NCBI GenBank assembly: GCA_900551975.1
Contig: URYA01000028.1
Span: 1-12,242, forward strand
From: an uncultured Collinsella sp.
GTDB taxonomy: Bacteria; Actinomycetota; Coriobacteriia; Coriobacteriales; Coriobacteriaceae
Length of the DNA: 12,242 nt
Reading direction: 5' to 3'
The notes below the pieces were generated by a model that saw nothing but the letters and a program-made list of their open reading frames with translations, searched no databases and was not told the DNA's origin. Every line of letters begins with the position of its first letter. Within the stretch, counting starts at the first letter, position 1. The position numbers and the translations under genes are program-made. Shown in pieces: positions 7,038-12,242 of this stretch.

Positions 7038-7691
7038 ATGACCCCCGCACAGATTGAGTTTTACAAGCGCCTCGCACACGGTCTGGCGCTCCAATTTGGC
7101 CCCAACTGCGAAGTCGTCGTCCACGATCTGGAGACCGAGGACGTGGACCATTCCATCGTAGTGATCGAAAACGGCCACGTCAGCGGGCGCAAACTGGGTG
7201 ACGGCCCCAGCCATATCGTGTTTGAGTCCATGCACGAGGGCGCCACCGATGCACACGACCGCGAGCCGTACCTCACTAAAACCACCGACGGTAAGCTGCT
7301 CAAATCGTCGACGATCTTTATCCGCAACGATGAGGGCAAACCCGTCGGCATTTTGGGCATCAACTTTGACATTACGCTCATGAAGGCTTTTGAGCGCTCG
7401 CTCGACGCTTTTACCGGCACCGGCGGCACGGGCTATACCGAGCCCGAGCCCATTACCAAGAACATCGGCGACCTGCTCGAGGACCTGCTGCACGAGTGCG
7501 AGCAGTTTGTGGGCAAGCCCGCGGCACTCATGACCAAAGACGAGCGCATTCGTGCCATTGGCTACCTCGACCGTCGCGGCGCCTTCCTCATTTCCAAGTC
7601 GAGCGAGCGCGCCTGCGAGTTCTTTGGCATCTCCAAGTACAGCTTCTATAGCTACCTCAATGAGGCCAAGGCTGCTGCCGGCGACAAGTAG
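7038..7691 (+). CDS. YheO-type PAS / helix-turn-helix transcriptional regulator
   Basis: A 217-residue protein with the layout of the YheO/DauR family. The N-terminal YheO-like PAS sensor covers about residues 5-120, with the family-like VVHDLE stretch (27-32) and GILGINFDIT (104-113). A C-terminal HTH_22-type DNA-binding domain covers about 145-212 and ends in the characteristic pattern around RRGAFLISKS (179-188) and FGISKYSFYSYL (196-207). The start at 7038 is chosen for AGGAAGG upstream; the frame continues open 25 codons to 6963 without a ribosome site. It is transcribed away from ygeX, so it is the likely local regulator of the purine-type operon. The PAS domain suggests it senses a small molecule, perhaps a purine, urate or an amino-acid product, but nothing in the sequence identifies the ligand. 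The direction of control (activator or repressor) cannot be read from the sequence. Confidence 0.88.
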   Translation: MTPAQIEFYKRLAHGLALQFGPNCEVVVHDLETEDVDHSIVVIENGHVSGRKLGDGPSHIVFESMHEGATDAHDREPYLTKTTDGKLLKSSTIFIRNDEGKPVGILGINFDITLMKAFERSLDAFTGTGGTGYTEPEPITKNIGDLLEDLLHECEQFVGKPAALMTKDERIRAIGYLDRRGAFLISKSSERACEFFGISKYSFYSYLNEAKAAAGDK

Positions 7692-7774
7692 GCACTCGCC
7701 TGGATTGCCCCTCCCCTTTTGGGCGCGAGTTCTGGAAAGCGCGAATCCAAGACCGAGCCGCTTGGGAAGTTCCA

Positions 7775-7780
7775 TATAAT
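7775..7780 (+). promoter_or_regulatory. Consensus -10 box upstream of the proline-rich membrane protein
   Basis: A perfect TATAAT lies 35 bases before the ATG at 7815, which would leave a leader of about 28 bases carrying the AAAGGA ribosome site. No good -35 hexamer is found 16-18 bases upstream, so the call rests on the -10 and its position. It suggests the gene is transcribed independently of the regulator that ends at 7691. Confidence 0.45.
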
Positions 7781-7814
7781 CGATGTCATTAGTATTTCGA
7801 AAGGATGGAACAGA

Positions 7815-8801
7815 ATGGCGTTGAGCAAGGCATCATGCACCGGTCGCGGATTGATTCCGGCAATTGGTGGACATGTGCACCGCATGTTCGATGAGGGTGA
7901 AGACGACCTGTTTTCGCTGAGCCTTGACGACGTGATGGATGATCGCCCGTGGACCACCGACGAACTCATGGGCGGCGGCGCTCGCCCGTCAAGCCCCAAT
8001 CCCGCACTTGCGCCTAAGACCGCGACTGCGCCGACTCCTGCGCAGTCGCCCGTTTCGACGCCCGCGCCCACGCCCGCACCCACTTCGGCGCCCACACCCG
8101 CTCCCCGCCCCGCAAGCGACCCGTCCGAGACCGCGGCATTTCTCGCTGCAGCGACGCAGGGCAAATCGGCCGACAGCACCGTTATGTACAGCGCCCAGCA
8201 GTTGCCTGTTCCTGCGGCACGCAAGCCTCCGGTCGCAAGGCTCGATGAGCCCGTTGCCCATCAGGTTGCCTACGATTCCTGGGCTGCAGCCGATCTGGAT
8301 GAGACCTCTACCGGCATGCCGGCGCTCGACGTTCCAGTTAACCCGCTTTTTGCCACCAACACGAGCGCCGTGGACTATGAGGGCGGTGCAGCATATTCCG
8401 ATTATTCCGATGACTATGCTGGCAATGGTCGCATCGAGACCGAGGGTTATGGCACCGCATCAAGCGATTATCTCAACGATCCGTACGCCGCCACGCCTGC
8501 GCCGGAATATGACCCGGAGGCCGCGTCCGCGCCGGCGTATACCAAAAGCACGGGCGAAGAGCGCTTCGCCGATTATTACGCCGAGGAAAAGGAGCTGCGT
8601 TTCTCGGAATTTCCGCAGGCAGTCAAGGTTGCCTTTATCGCCATTATCATTGCCCTGCTCGGCGTCATTGCGTTTGAGGGATTCCAGCTGTTCCGCGGCC
8701 CCACCCAAGCGGAGTCGGAGACCCAGCAAAAAGAGGACGAAAACCAGTACCTGGACATCAACACCCTCAAGGGCGACCCCAACGACGGGGATGATGAGTA
8801 G
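7815..8801 (+). CDS. Proline-rich single-pass membrane protein of unknown function
   Basis: I do not recognise a family. The 328-residue protein has a short basic start, an acidic patch FDEGEDDLFSLSLDDVMDD (about residues 25-43), a Pro/Ala/Thr-rich low-complexity linker (about 57-102, built from repeated APTP-type units), an acidic and tyrosine-rich middle part with DYS, DYL and EYD words, then one hydrophobic helix (about 270-293). A highly charged C-terminal tail of about 35 residues ends in DGDDE. There is no signal peptide, so the large N-terminal part is probably cytosolic with the tail outside, but topology is inferred. The ATG at 7815 is preferred, with AAAGGA nine bases before it; the frame is open 32 codons further but without a ribosome site. 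The disordered, anchored design would suit a cell-envelope or division-associated adaptor. It converges on the ATPase gene downstream. Confidence 0.8.
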   Translation: MALSKASCTGRGLIPAIGGHVHRMFDEGEDDLFSLSLDDVMDDRPWTTDELMGGGARPSSPNPALAPKTATAPTPAQSPVSTPAPTPAPTSAPTPAPRPASDPSETAAFLAAATQGKSADSTVMYSAQQLPVPAARKPPVARLDEPVAHQVAYDSWAAADLDETSTGMPALDVPVNPLFATNTSAVDYEGGAAYSDYSDDYAGNGRIETEGYGTASSDYLNDPYAATPAPEYDPEAASAPAYTKSTGEERFADYYAEEKELRFSEFPQAVKVAFIAIIIALLGVIAFEGFQLFRGPTQAESETQQKEDENQYLDINTLKGDPNDGDDE

Positions 8802-8838
8802 CGAGGGTTAAGGGAGGGCCGGAAGAGCCGGCGGCACG

Positions 8839-10161
8839 TTACGGCTCCAAAAGCCCTGCCATAAAGATGGGCAGATACAGCACGTCACCATCGCGGTGAA
8901 GATTGCATTCCGCAAGTACCAGGGCGCGATCGATTCCGTAGCCCTTCGTTGCCAGTGCGTTATCGAGCGCCGCGTGGGACTTAAAGCTCTTGCCCGATTT
9001 GACCTCGATGGCAAGCACTTCCCCATCGAACGTCTCTTCCACAAAATCGAGCTCACCGACCTTTTTGGATGTAAAGTAGCGCAATCTAAATCCATGAGCT
9101 TTGAGCTCTTGGGCAACGAAGCCCTCAAACGCCGCCCCCATGTTCATGCCAAAGGCGTCTTCCGCCTCCCCATCAAAAACGCCTTGGGCGACCCTTTTGG
9201 AATACGACGACATGAGCATTCCGGTGTCCAAGTAAAACAGCTTAAACAGATTTCGTTGCTCACCCAATAAAAGGGGTGCCACGGGCGCCGTTACGTTATA
9301 CACGGGAAGCGCAACGCCTGCCTCCGATAACCAGAGAAAATGATCTGTCACCTGCGAAAAACGTTTGACACCGTTAATCGATGACAGTTTGAATCGCTTG
9401 TTTTTGGAGCCGGCCTCACTGGGAATCAAATCATAGATATCGCGAATAACCAAGCGTAGCTCGGGCGGAGCGTACTTTGCGATGTCATCGCGATACAGGG
9501 CGTGAAGATCGCGGTGGATGTTTCGAACCTCGTCGACATTGCGCGTCGCCAAGAAGGAATTGACCGCGTCGGGCATGCCTCCCACCACAACATACTGATG
9601 GAACAGATCGAGCAAGCGGTCATACAGGTAGCCAGGGAGCTCCCCCTCATCCTTTAGACAGCCCCTGAGCATGTCAAACACGCTGGCACCAACGCCATTT
9701 GCCCAGCAAAACTCCTCAAAGTCGAGCGGGTACATCTGGACCTGCTCGACATACCCCACCGGCAGGGAATCGATGCCCTCGAGCTCCACGCCAAGGAGCG
9801 ATCCGGTAAGGATGTATCGAAAGTCGCCGCGCTGGACCAGGTATTTGATAAACGTCACCACGTTGGGGCATCGCTGCACCTCGTCGATAACCACGACGGT
9901 CTTGTTCGCAACCATCGGCTGCGTCGCAGCGATAGACATGCGCATAAGCAGGTCGTCCGCACTTTTCGCCGCCAAAAACGACTCGCGCACGGACGCGTCG
10001 GCGATAAGGTCGAACGTCACGACATTTTCGAATGATTCGCTTGCAAACGCGTTGACCAGATATGACTTTCCCACCTGCCGGGCGCCCTTGACCAAAAGAG
10101 CCTTGTTAGGCGACAAGGCAAGCCAAGATTCAAACTGTGCTTTCGCTTTTCTCTGTAGCAT
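8839..10161 (-). CDS. AAA-type ATPase with C-terminal DUF4143 domain
   Basis: A 440-residue protein of the widespread AAA_14/DUF4143 group, whose cellular role is unknown. The P-loop is GARQVGKS (residues 26-33) and the Walker B strand is VVVIDEVQ (89-96), with an ILTGS sensor-like segment at 117-121. The C-terminal part has GELDFV (369-374) and AIEVKSGK (384-391), the PD-(D/E)xK nuclease-like pattern typical of DUF4143. I place the start at 10161 because AAGGGG lies just upstream; an ATG eleven codons earlier (10194) has no ribosome site and would sit at the predicted start of transcription. It is a stand-alone gene converging on the proline-rich membrane protein. The region upstream carries a 33-bp tandem array. 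Such ATPases often occur in many paralogous copies and are traded between gut bacteria. Confidence 0.9.
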   Translation of the reverse strand: MLQRKAKAQFESWLALSPNKALLVKGARQVGKSYLVNAFASESFENVVTFDLIADASVRESFLAAKSADDLLMRMSIAATQPMVANKTVVVIDEVQRCPNVVTFIKYLVQRGDFRYILTGSLLGVELEGIDSLPVGYVEQVQMYPLDFEEFCWANGVGASVFDMLRGCLKDEGELPGYLYDRLLDLFHQYVVVGGMPDAVNSFLATRNVDEVRNIHRDLHALYRDDIAKYAPPELRLVIRDIYDLIPSEAGSKNKRFKLSSINGVKRFSQVTDHFLWLSEAGVALPVYNVTAPVAPLLLGEQRNLFKLFYLDTGMLMSSYSKRVAQGVFDGEAEDAFGMNMGAAFEGFVAQELKAHGFRLRYFTSKKVGELDFVEETFDGEVLAIEVKSGKSFKSHAALDNALATKGYGIDRALVLAECNLHRDGDVLYLPIFMAGLLEP

Positions 10162-10184
10162 AAGCGCACCCCTTATTACATGCT

Positions 10185-10193
10185 GTTTTAGCA
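10185..10193 (-). promoter_or_regulatory. Extended -10 candidate for the ATPase gene
   Basis: Read on the minus strand, TGCTAAAAC gives an extended -10 (TG-n-TAAAAC) placed 24 bases before the ATG at 10161. There is no recognisable -35; instead the first unit of the 33-bp array (10197-10211) covers the -20 to -35 stretch. This is what a repressor site or an activator-dependent promoter would look like. Confidence 0.35.
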
Positions 10194-10200
10194 CTAGGAT

Positions 10201-10316
10201 ACACTTTTCCGTAGTTGTTAGGTGCTTATTTCGACACTTTTTCGAGATATTTAAGTGTGTATTACGACACTTTTCCGTACTTTTACACGGCTGATTTCGA
10301 CACTTTTTCTGATTTA
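10201..10316. repeat. Four-unit tandem repeat with exact 33-bp period
   Basis: ACACTTTT starts at 10201, 10234, 10267 and 10300, exactly 33 bases apart. At the three internal junctions the preceding ATT(T/A)CG is also conserved, so the core is ATT(T/A)CGACACTTTT(T/C)C, followed by G in the first three units, and the remaining ~16 bases vary. The last unit is partial. Between units 2 and 3, AAGTGT (10253-10258) and ACACTT (10267-10272) also form a dyad. The array begins 39 bases upstream of the ATPase start. Its regular spacing, close to three helical turns, suits a set of binding sites on one face of the DNA. It is not a CRISPR: the conserved part is too short and imperfect and there are no cas genes. 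Confidence 0.8.
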
Positions 10317-10334
10317 AGCCTAGCAGCAGCCGGC

Positions 10335-10382
10335 GAAATCAAGCGCCGTCCGCGCGTCATTTCGCACTCGGCGCTTGATTTC
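10335..10382. repeat. Perfect 14-bp inverted repeat
   Basis: GAAATCAAGCGCCG (10335-10348) and CGGCGCTTGATTTC (10369-10382) are exact reverse complements separated by 20 bases. No T-run follows on either strand, so it is not a typical intrinsic terminator. The right arm contains the TTGATT proposed as the -35 of the downstream gene, so it may be an operator. It lies in the 368-base gap between the ATPase and the small gene at 10530. Confidence 0.7.
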
Positions 10383-10404
10383 TGTCCGCGTGCGCTGATA
10401 GACT
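10375..10404 (+). promoter_or_regulatory. Candidate promoter of the small unknown gene
   Basis: TTGATT (10375-10380) and TAGACT (10399-10404) are separated by 18 bases, each matching four of six consensus positions. Transcription would begin near 10411 and leave a leader of about 119 bases before the ATG at 10530. The -35 box lies inside the right arm of the 14-bp inverted repeat. Confidence 0.4.
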
Positions 10405-10442
10405 CCATCGTGTCTGCAAGGAGCGGGCACGTTTTATCCAGA

Positions 10443-10481
10443 GTCGGGGTAGAGAGTTGGCTCCACGATCCCGACGCCAAC
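10443..10481 (+). promoter_or_regulatory. Alternative hairpins in the leader of the small unknown gene
   Basis: Two 6-bp complementary pairs interleave: GTCGGG (10443-10448) with CCCGAC (10470-10475), and GTTGGC (10456-10461) with GCCAAC (10476-10481). The two 3' arms are adjacent with no spacer, so a full pseudoknot is sterically doubtful and the hairpins are better seen as alternatives. No ligand-binding riboswitch core is recognised. Short stems can arise by chance in GC-rich sequence. Confidence 0.3.
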
Positions 10482-10529
10482 CGGCCAAGAGGCACGGTGG
10501 CCCTGCCAACATCGATGAACGGAGTCCGT

Positions 10530-10952
10530 ATGGACAATTTCTCCGTGCGCAGCGAGCGCAATTTCCACAACCTGGCAGCCAAGCCAAAACGAATGCATCT
10601 TCTGGACAAGCCGAACGGCTATGCCTCGGCCATGGTCAAGAGCAGTCTCCCCCACCAGATGCGCTTTACCGTGCAGGCGCTCGAGAAAGAGCTCTACACC
10701 GCCGGCGACCCGCACGTACTGCAGATCAAGCTGCTTGGAGACGACTCGCGCGAGCTGTCTAGCTGGAAGCTGTTTGCCGACGGCACGTGCGTCGCAAGCG
10801 GTTCGGGTGACTTTGCCCGCGAGTGCTTCTGCGATGGGGCCGAGGTGTTTTTGGACCTATGCCGAGATGCCGTCGAGGCTGCCGAGCTGCGCCATTGGAG
10901 TCAAAGGGAGTACGAGCTGCTGAGTGCTGCGCGTGGGGTTGCTATGGCGTAA
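10530..10952 (+). CDS. Hypothetical protein, 140 residues
   Basis: I do not recognise a family. The 140-residue product has a basic N-terminus, a central stretch with a beta-rich look (VLQIKLLG, then SWKLFADGTCVASGSGDF at about 78-95), and a C-terminal helical, acidic part (AEVFLDLCRDAVEAAELRHW at about 103-122). There is no signal peptide, membrane helix or known motif. The ATG at 10530 is chosen because GGAG lies five bases upstream. The frame is open back to 10215, but that extension runs through the 33-bp repeat array and the inverted repeat and would only encode repetitive YDTF-type peptides, so it is probably untranslated. The gene stands alone behind its own candidate promoter and converges on the broken abiEii gene 22 bases downstream. 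Codon use resembles the surrounding chromosome. Confidence 0.7.
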   Translation: MDNFSVRSERNFHNLAAKPKRMHLLDKPNGYASAMVKSSLPHQMRFTVQALEKELYTAGDPHVLQIKLLGDDSRELSSWKLFADGTCVASGSGDFARECFCDGAEVFLDLCRDAVEAAELRHWSQREYELLSAARGVAMA

Positions 10953-10974
10953 GCGAGAGATCTCAGCAGTGTCA

Positions 10975-11534
10975 CTAACGAGCAGAATCGATTTTTGCAA
11001 TCAAGTCGTTCGCCCATGCCACGGCATCATCGACAGTCGGCAAAACGTTAAGTCCTTCCGCCTGGGAGAAATACAGTGAGTCCCAGCCCACTCCCCTCGA
11101 GATCATTGGAGGCCACTCCTGCTCCGCACGATACGCAAAGAGTCTGATACAGACCTCTCGAGTTTTTAGGTAATCAATTTCCCCGTTGGAAATTGCAATC
11201 TGGAGATCTATCAGATCATGGGCTCCCTCGGAACAATGGCACCCGAGAATCCGTTCCAGCCTATAGTGAGCGAATCTTCAAGCTTCGTCATGTAATCGTT
11301 CAGTGAGGATGCCCTGGCGGTATCGAGGTCGCGCGAGAACCGCGTGGCATCCTTCCCAAAGCGAATCTTCAGGGCATTTCCACCCTTTGCGGCTCCATCG
11401 GGTAGCATTTGCCCAACAACAACGGCCGCAATGAGCCTTTTAACGCGGCCCGGTTCTTCGTCCAAATCAGCGCAGAGTCGGTCTATCGCTATGTCAAGGT
11501 TACGTCTGCTGGTTGGCTTCTTGACTTCCTTCAC
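10975..11534 (-). pseudogene. abiEii: AbiEii-type nucleotidyltransferase toxin, internally deleted and frameshifted
   Basis: The gene starts with GTG at 11534, overlapping the antitoxin stop by 4 bases (GTGA). The first 107 residues carry the family's KGGNALKIRFG (about 50-60) and RFSRDLD (65-71), the nucleotidyltransferase glycine and DxD motif, then the frame ends at 11211. A different frame (-1) beginning around 11220 and ending at 10975 encodes 81 residues starting HDLIDLQIAI, the DxxDL region found near the C-terminus of AbiEii/AbiGii proteins. Joined, the parts total only about 188 residues, whereas family members are usually 220-300. The central segment is therefore missing as well as the frame being broken. 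The toxin is very probably inactive. A sequencing error would explain the frameshift but not the missing middle. Confidence 0.8.
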
Positions 11535-12058
11535 GACAGCTCCTTCATCAGTCTCTCATGCTCATTGGAGGTAATAAGACCCTCGGCTTGAGCGTGCTTG
11601 GTTGCCTCGATGAGGCGTTCGGTCATAACGGACCCCTTACAAGCCTCAATCGCATCGGCAACGCATTGAGAAGGGATTCCTTCATAGAACGTCGTTTTCG
11701 CATTCTCTGGAGCGGGCACTGTTTTTACCCAAGCTGGCAGTTTGCGGCGAATACGCTTTGGTGTTGCCACGGTCACGGCACGAGGATCAACAAGTGCAAG
11801 TGCGTGCATAGACAGCACTGATTCGCCCCACAGGAAACCCTCGTCACCAACAAGAGCCACTGCCTCCGCAAAGACGTCACGGGGCGTCGGAACCCATTGG
11901 GTGAGCTTGTACACCCCATGTCCTCGGCGCATCAATTTCCCAGTGGCACACCATCGGCTCAGTTCTCCAGTGGTTACGCCAATCTCGCGTGCCTGCGCAG
12001 CAGTCACGATGCCGTAGCCATCTGCCGCCAGTTCGAATATTTCATCAAAGTGTTTCAT
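11531..12058 (-). CDS. abiEi: AbiEi-type antitoxin (type IV toxin-antitoxin system)
   Basis: A 175-residue protein matching the AbiEi antitoxin group. The N-terminal winged-helix region covers about residues 1-50, with AAQAREIGVTTGELSRWCATG (20-40) and RRGHGVYKL (44-52). A C-terminal antitoxin domain follows, with WGESVLSMHALALVDP at about 77-92 and a VATPKRIRRKLP segment at about 97-108. In studied AbiE systems the antitoxin represses its own promoter through its winged helix and neutralises the AbiEii nucleotidyltransferase without stable binding. It is cytosolic. The ATG at 12058 is the only good start but has no clear ribosome site, and an inverted repeat overlaps it. It looks intact while its partner downstream is broken, so it may persist as a free regulator or protect against related toxins. 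The AT-richer surroundings suggest acquisition by transfer. Confidence 0.85.
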   Translation of the reverse strand: MKHFDEIFELAADGYGIVTAAQAREIGVTTGELSRWCATGKLMRRGHGVYKLTQWVPTPRDVFAEAVALVGDEGFLWGESVLSMHALALVDPRAVTVATPKRIRRKLPAWVKTVPAPENAKTTFYEGIPSQCVADAIEACKGSVMTERLIEATKHAQAEGLITSNEHERLMKELS

Positions 12059-12094
12059 GTCAAAAGACTAACACTTTTGTATGTTTTTTGACAT
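12057..12094. promoter_or_regulatory. Inverted repeat over the abiEi start, candidate autorepression operator
   Basis: ATGTCAAAA (12057-12065) and TTTTGACAT (12086-12094) are perfect 9-bp inverted arms separated by 20 bases. The proximal arm overlaps the first codon of abiEi. Known AbiEi antitoxins repress by binding inverted repeats in their promoter, so this is the obvious site. No convincing -35/-10 pair was found on the minus strand. Confidence 0.45.
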
Positions 12095-12127
12095 AGACAT
12101 GGTCTTAATCAAGCATTAGAGATCTAT

Positions 12128-12241
12128 TTAAATTCGTATAGCATTGCAATCACCCTCTCTGAATTCGAAGTCCGCGCCGACAGCATGGGGGGTGCGGACG
12201 ATTTCTTGGACCGCGCCTAGGCGTATCCAAGCTTCCTGCGG
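12128..12241 (-). CDS. Possible C-terminal end of a gene running off the right edge
   Basis: On the minus strand a frame is open from the edge for 37 codons to a TAA at 12128. It encodes PQEAWIRLGAVQEIVRTPH and then VGADFEFREGDCNAIRI, which looks protein-like and lies in line with abiEi, about 70 bases upstream of it. No family is recognised. The opposite strand is also open here (ending at 12222), so a gene is not certain and the stretch may be plain intergenic sequence. Confidence 0.3.
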   Translation of the reverse strand, partial: PQEAWIRLGAVQEIVRTPHAVGADFEFREGDCNAIRI

Positions 12242-12242
12242 T

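Noticed and set aside
7708..7725. Terminator after the YheO-type regulator
   Set aside because: GCCC and GGGC around a T-rich loop form only a 4-bp stem with no T-run after it.
7017..7775. Minus-strand open frame of 252 codons over the regulator
   Set aside because: Shadow of the YheO-type regulator, which has a ribosome site and recognisable PAS and HTH domains.
10201..10316. CRISPR array
   Set aside because: Repeats are only about 17 conserved bases with mismatches, units are 33 bases in total so spacers would be about 16 bases, and no cas genes are present.
10441..10481. tRNA-like or pseudoknotted RNA
   Set aside because: No cloverleaf or anticodon arm can be drawn, and the zero-length spacer between the 3' arms makes a full pseudoknot unlikely.
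12103..12222. Plus-strand short frame ending in MGGADDFLDRA
   Set aside because: No start codon with a ribosome site precedes it, only a late ATG; the opposite-strand frame running off the edge is a little more plausible.

Overview
The window looks like chromosome of a GC-rich, anaerobic, gut-type actinobacterium of the class Coriobacteriia, most likely Collinsella or a close relative. This is inferred from GC-rich codon use, the gene set and recognition of the proteins; no phylogenetic marker is present. There are no rRNA or tRNA genes and no CRISPR array.

Positions 1-6760 hold most of a purine/urate-type degradation cluster. The minus-strand transcription unit runs ygeX (PLP diaminopropionate ammonia-lyase), ygeY (M20-type metallohydrolase), ygeW (carbamoyltransferase family), mocA (molybdopterin cytidylyltransferase), hyuA (hydantoinase/dihydropyrimidinase family). 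The 3' end of yqeC, a selenium-dependent molybdenum hydroxylase accessory gene, converges on it from the left edge. These genes also cluster in E. coli and in gut anaerobes reported to degrade urate. mocA and yqeC imply a Mo/Se hydroxylase nearby, outside the window. The likely division of labour is hydroxylase attack on the purine, ring opening by HyuA, deacylation by YgeY, carbamoyl transfer by YgeW, and final cleavage of a diaminopropionate-like product by YgeX to pyruvate and ammonia. Hairpins sit in all three larger gaps of the unit, and the one after ygeW is a credible intrinsic terminator.

At 6761-7037 an AT-rich divergent control region separates ygeX from a plus-strand YheO-type PAS/HTH regulator (7038-7691), the best candidate for the cluster's sensor. 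It contains a 15-bp palindrome.

From 7692 rightward the genes are accessory. An orphan proline-rich single-pass membrane protein (7815-8801) converges on a DUF4143-type AAA ATPase (8839-10161, minus). Upstream of the ATPase are four units of a tandem repeat with an exact 33-bp period, then a perfect 14-bp inverted repeat, then a small unknown gene (10530-10952). The right end holds an AbiE-type type IV toxin-antitoxin pair in which the antitoxin is intact and the toxin is internally deleted and frameshifted. The last about 110 bases may hold the end of another minus-strand gene.
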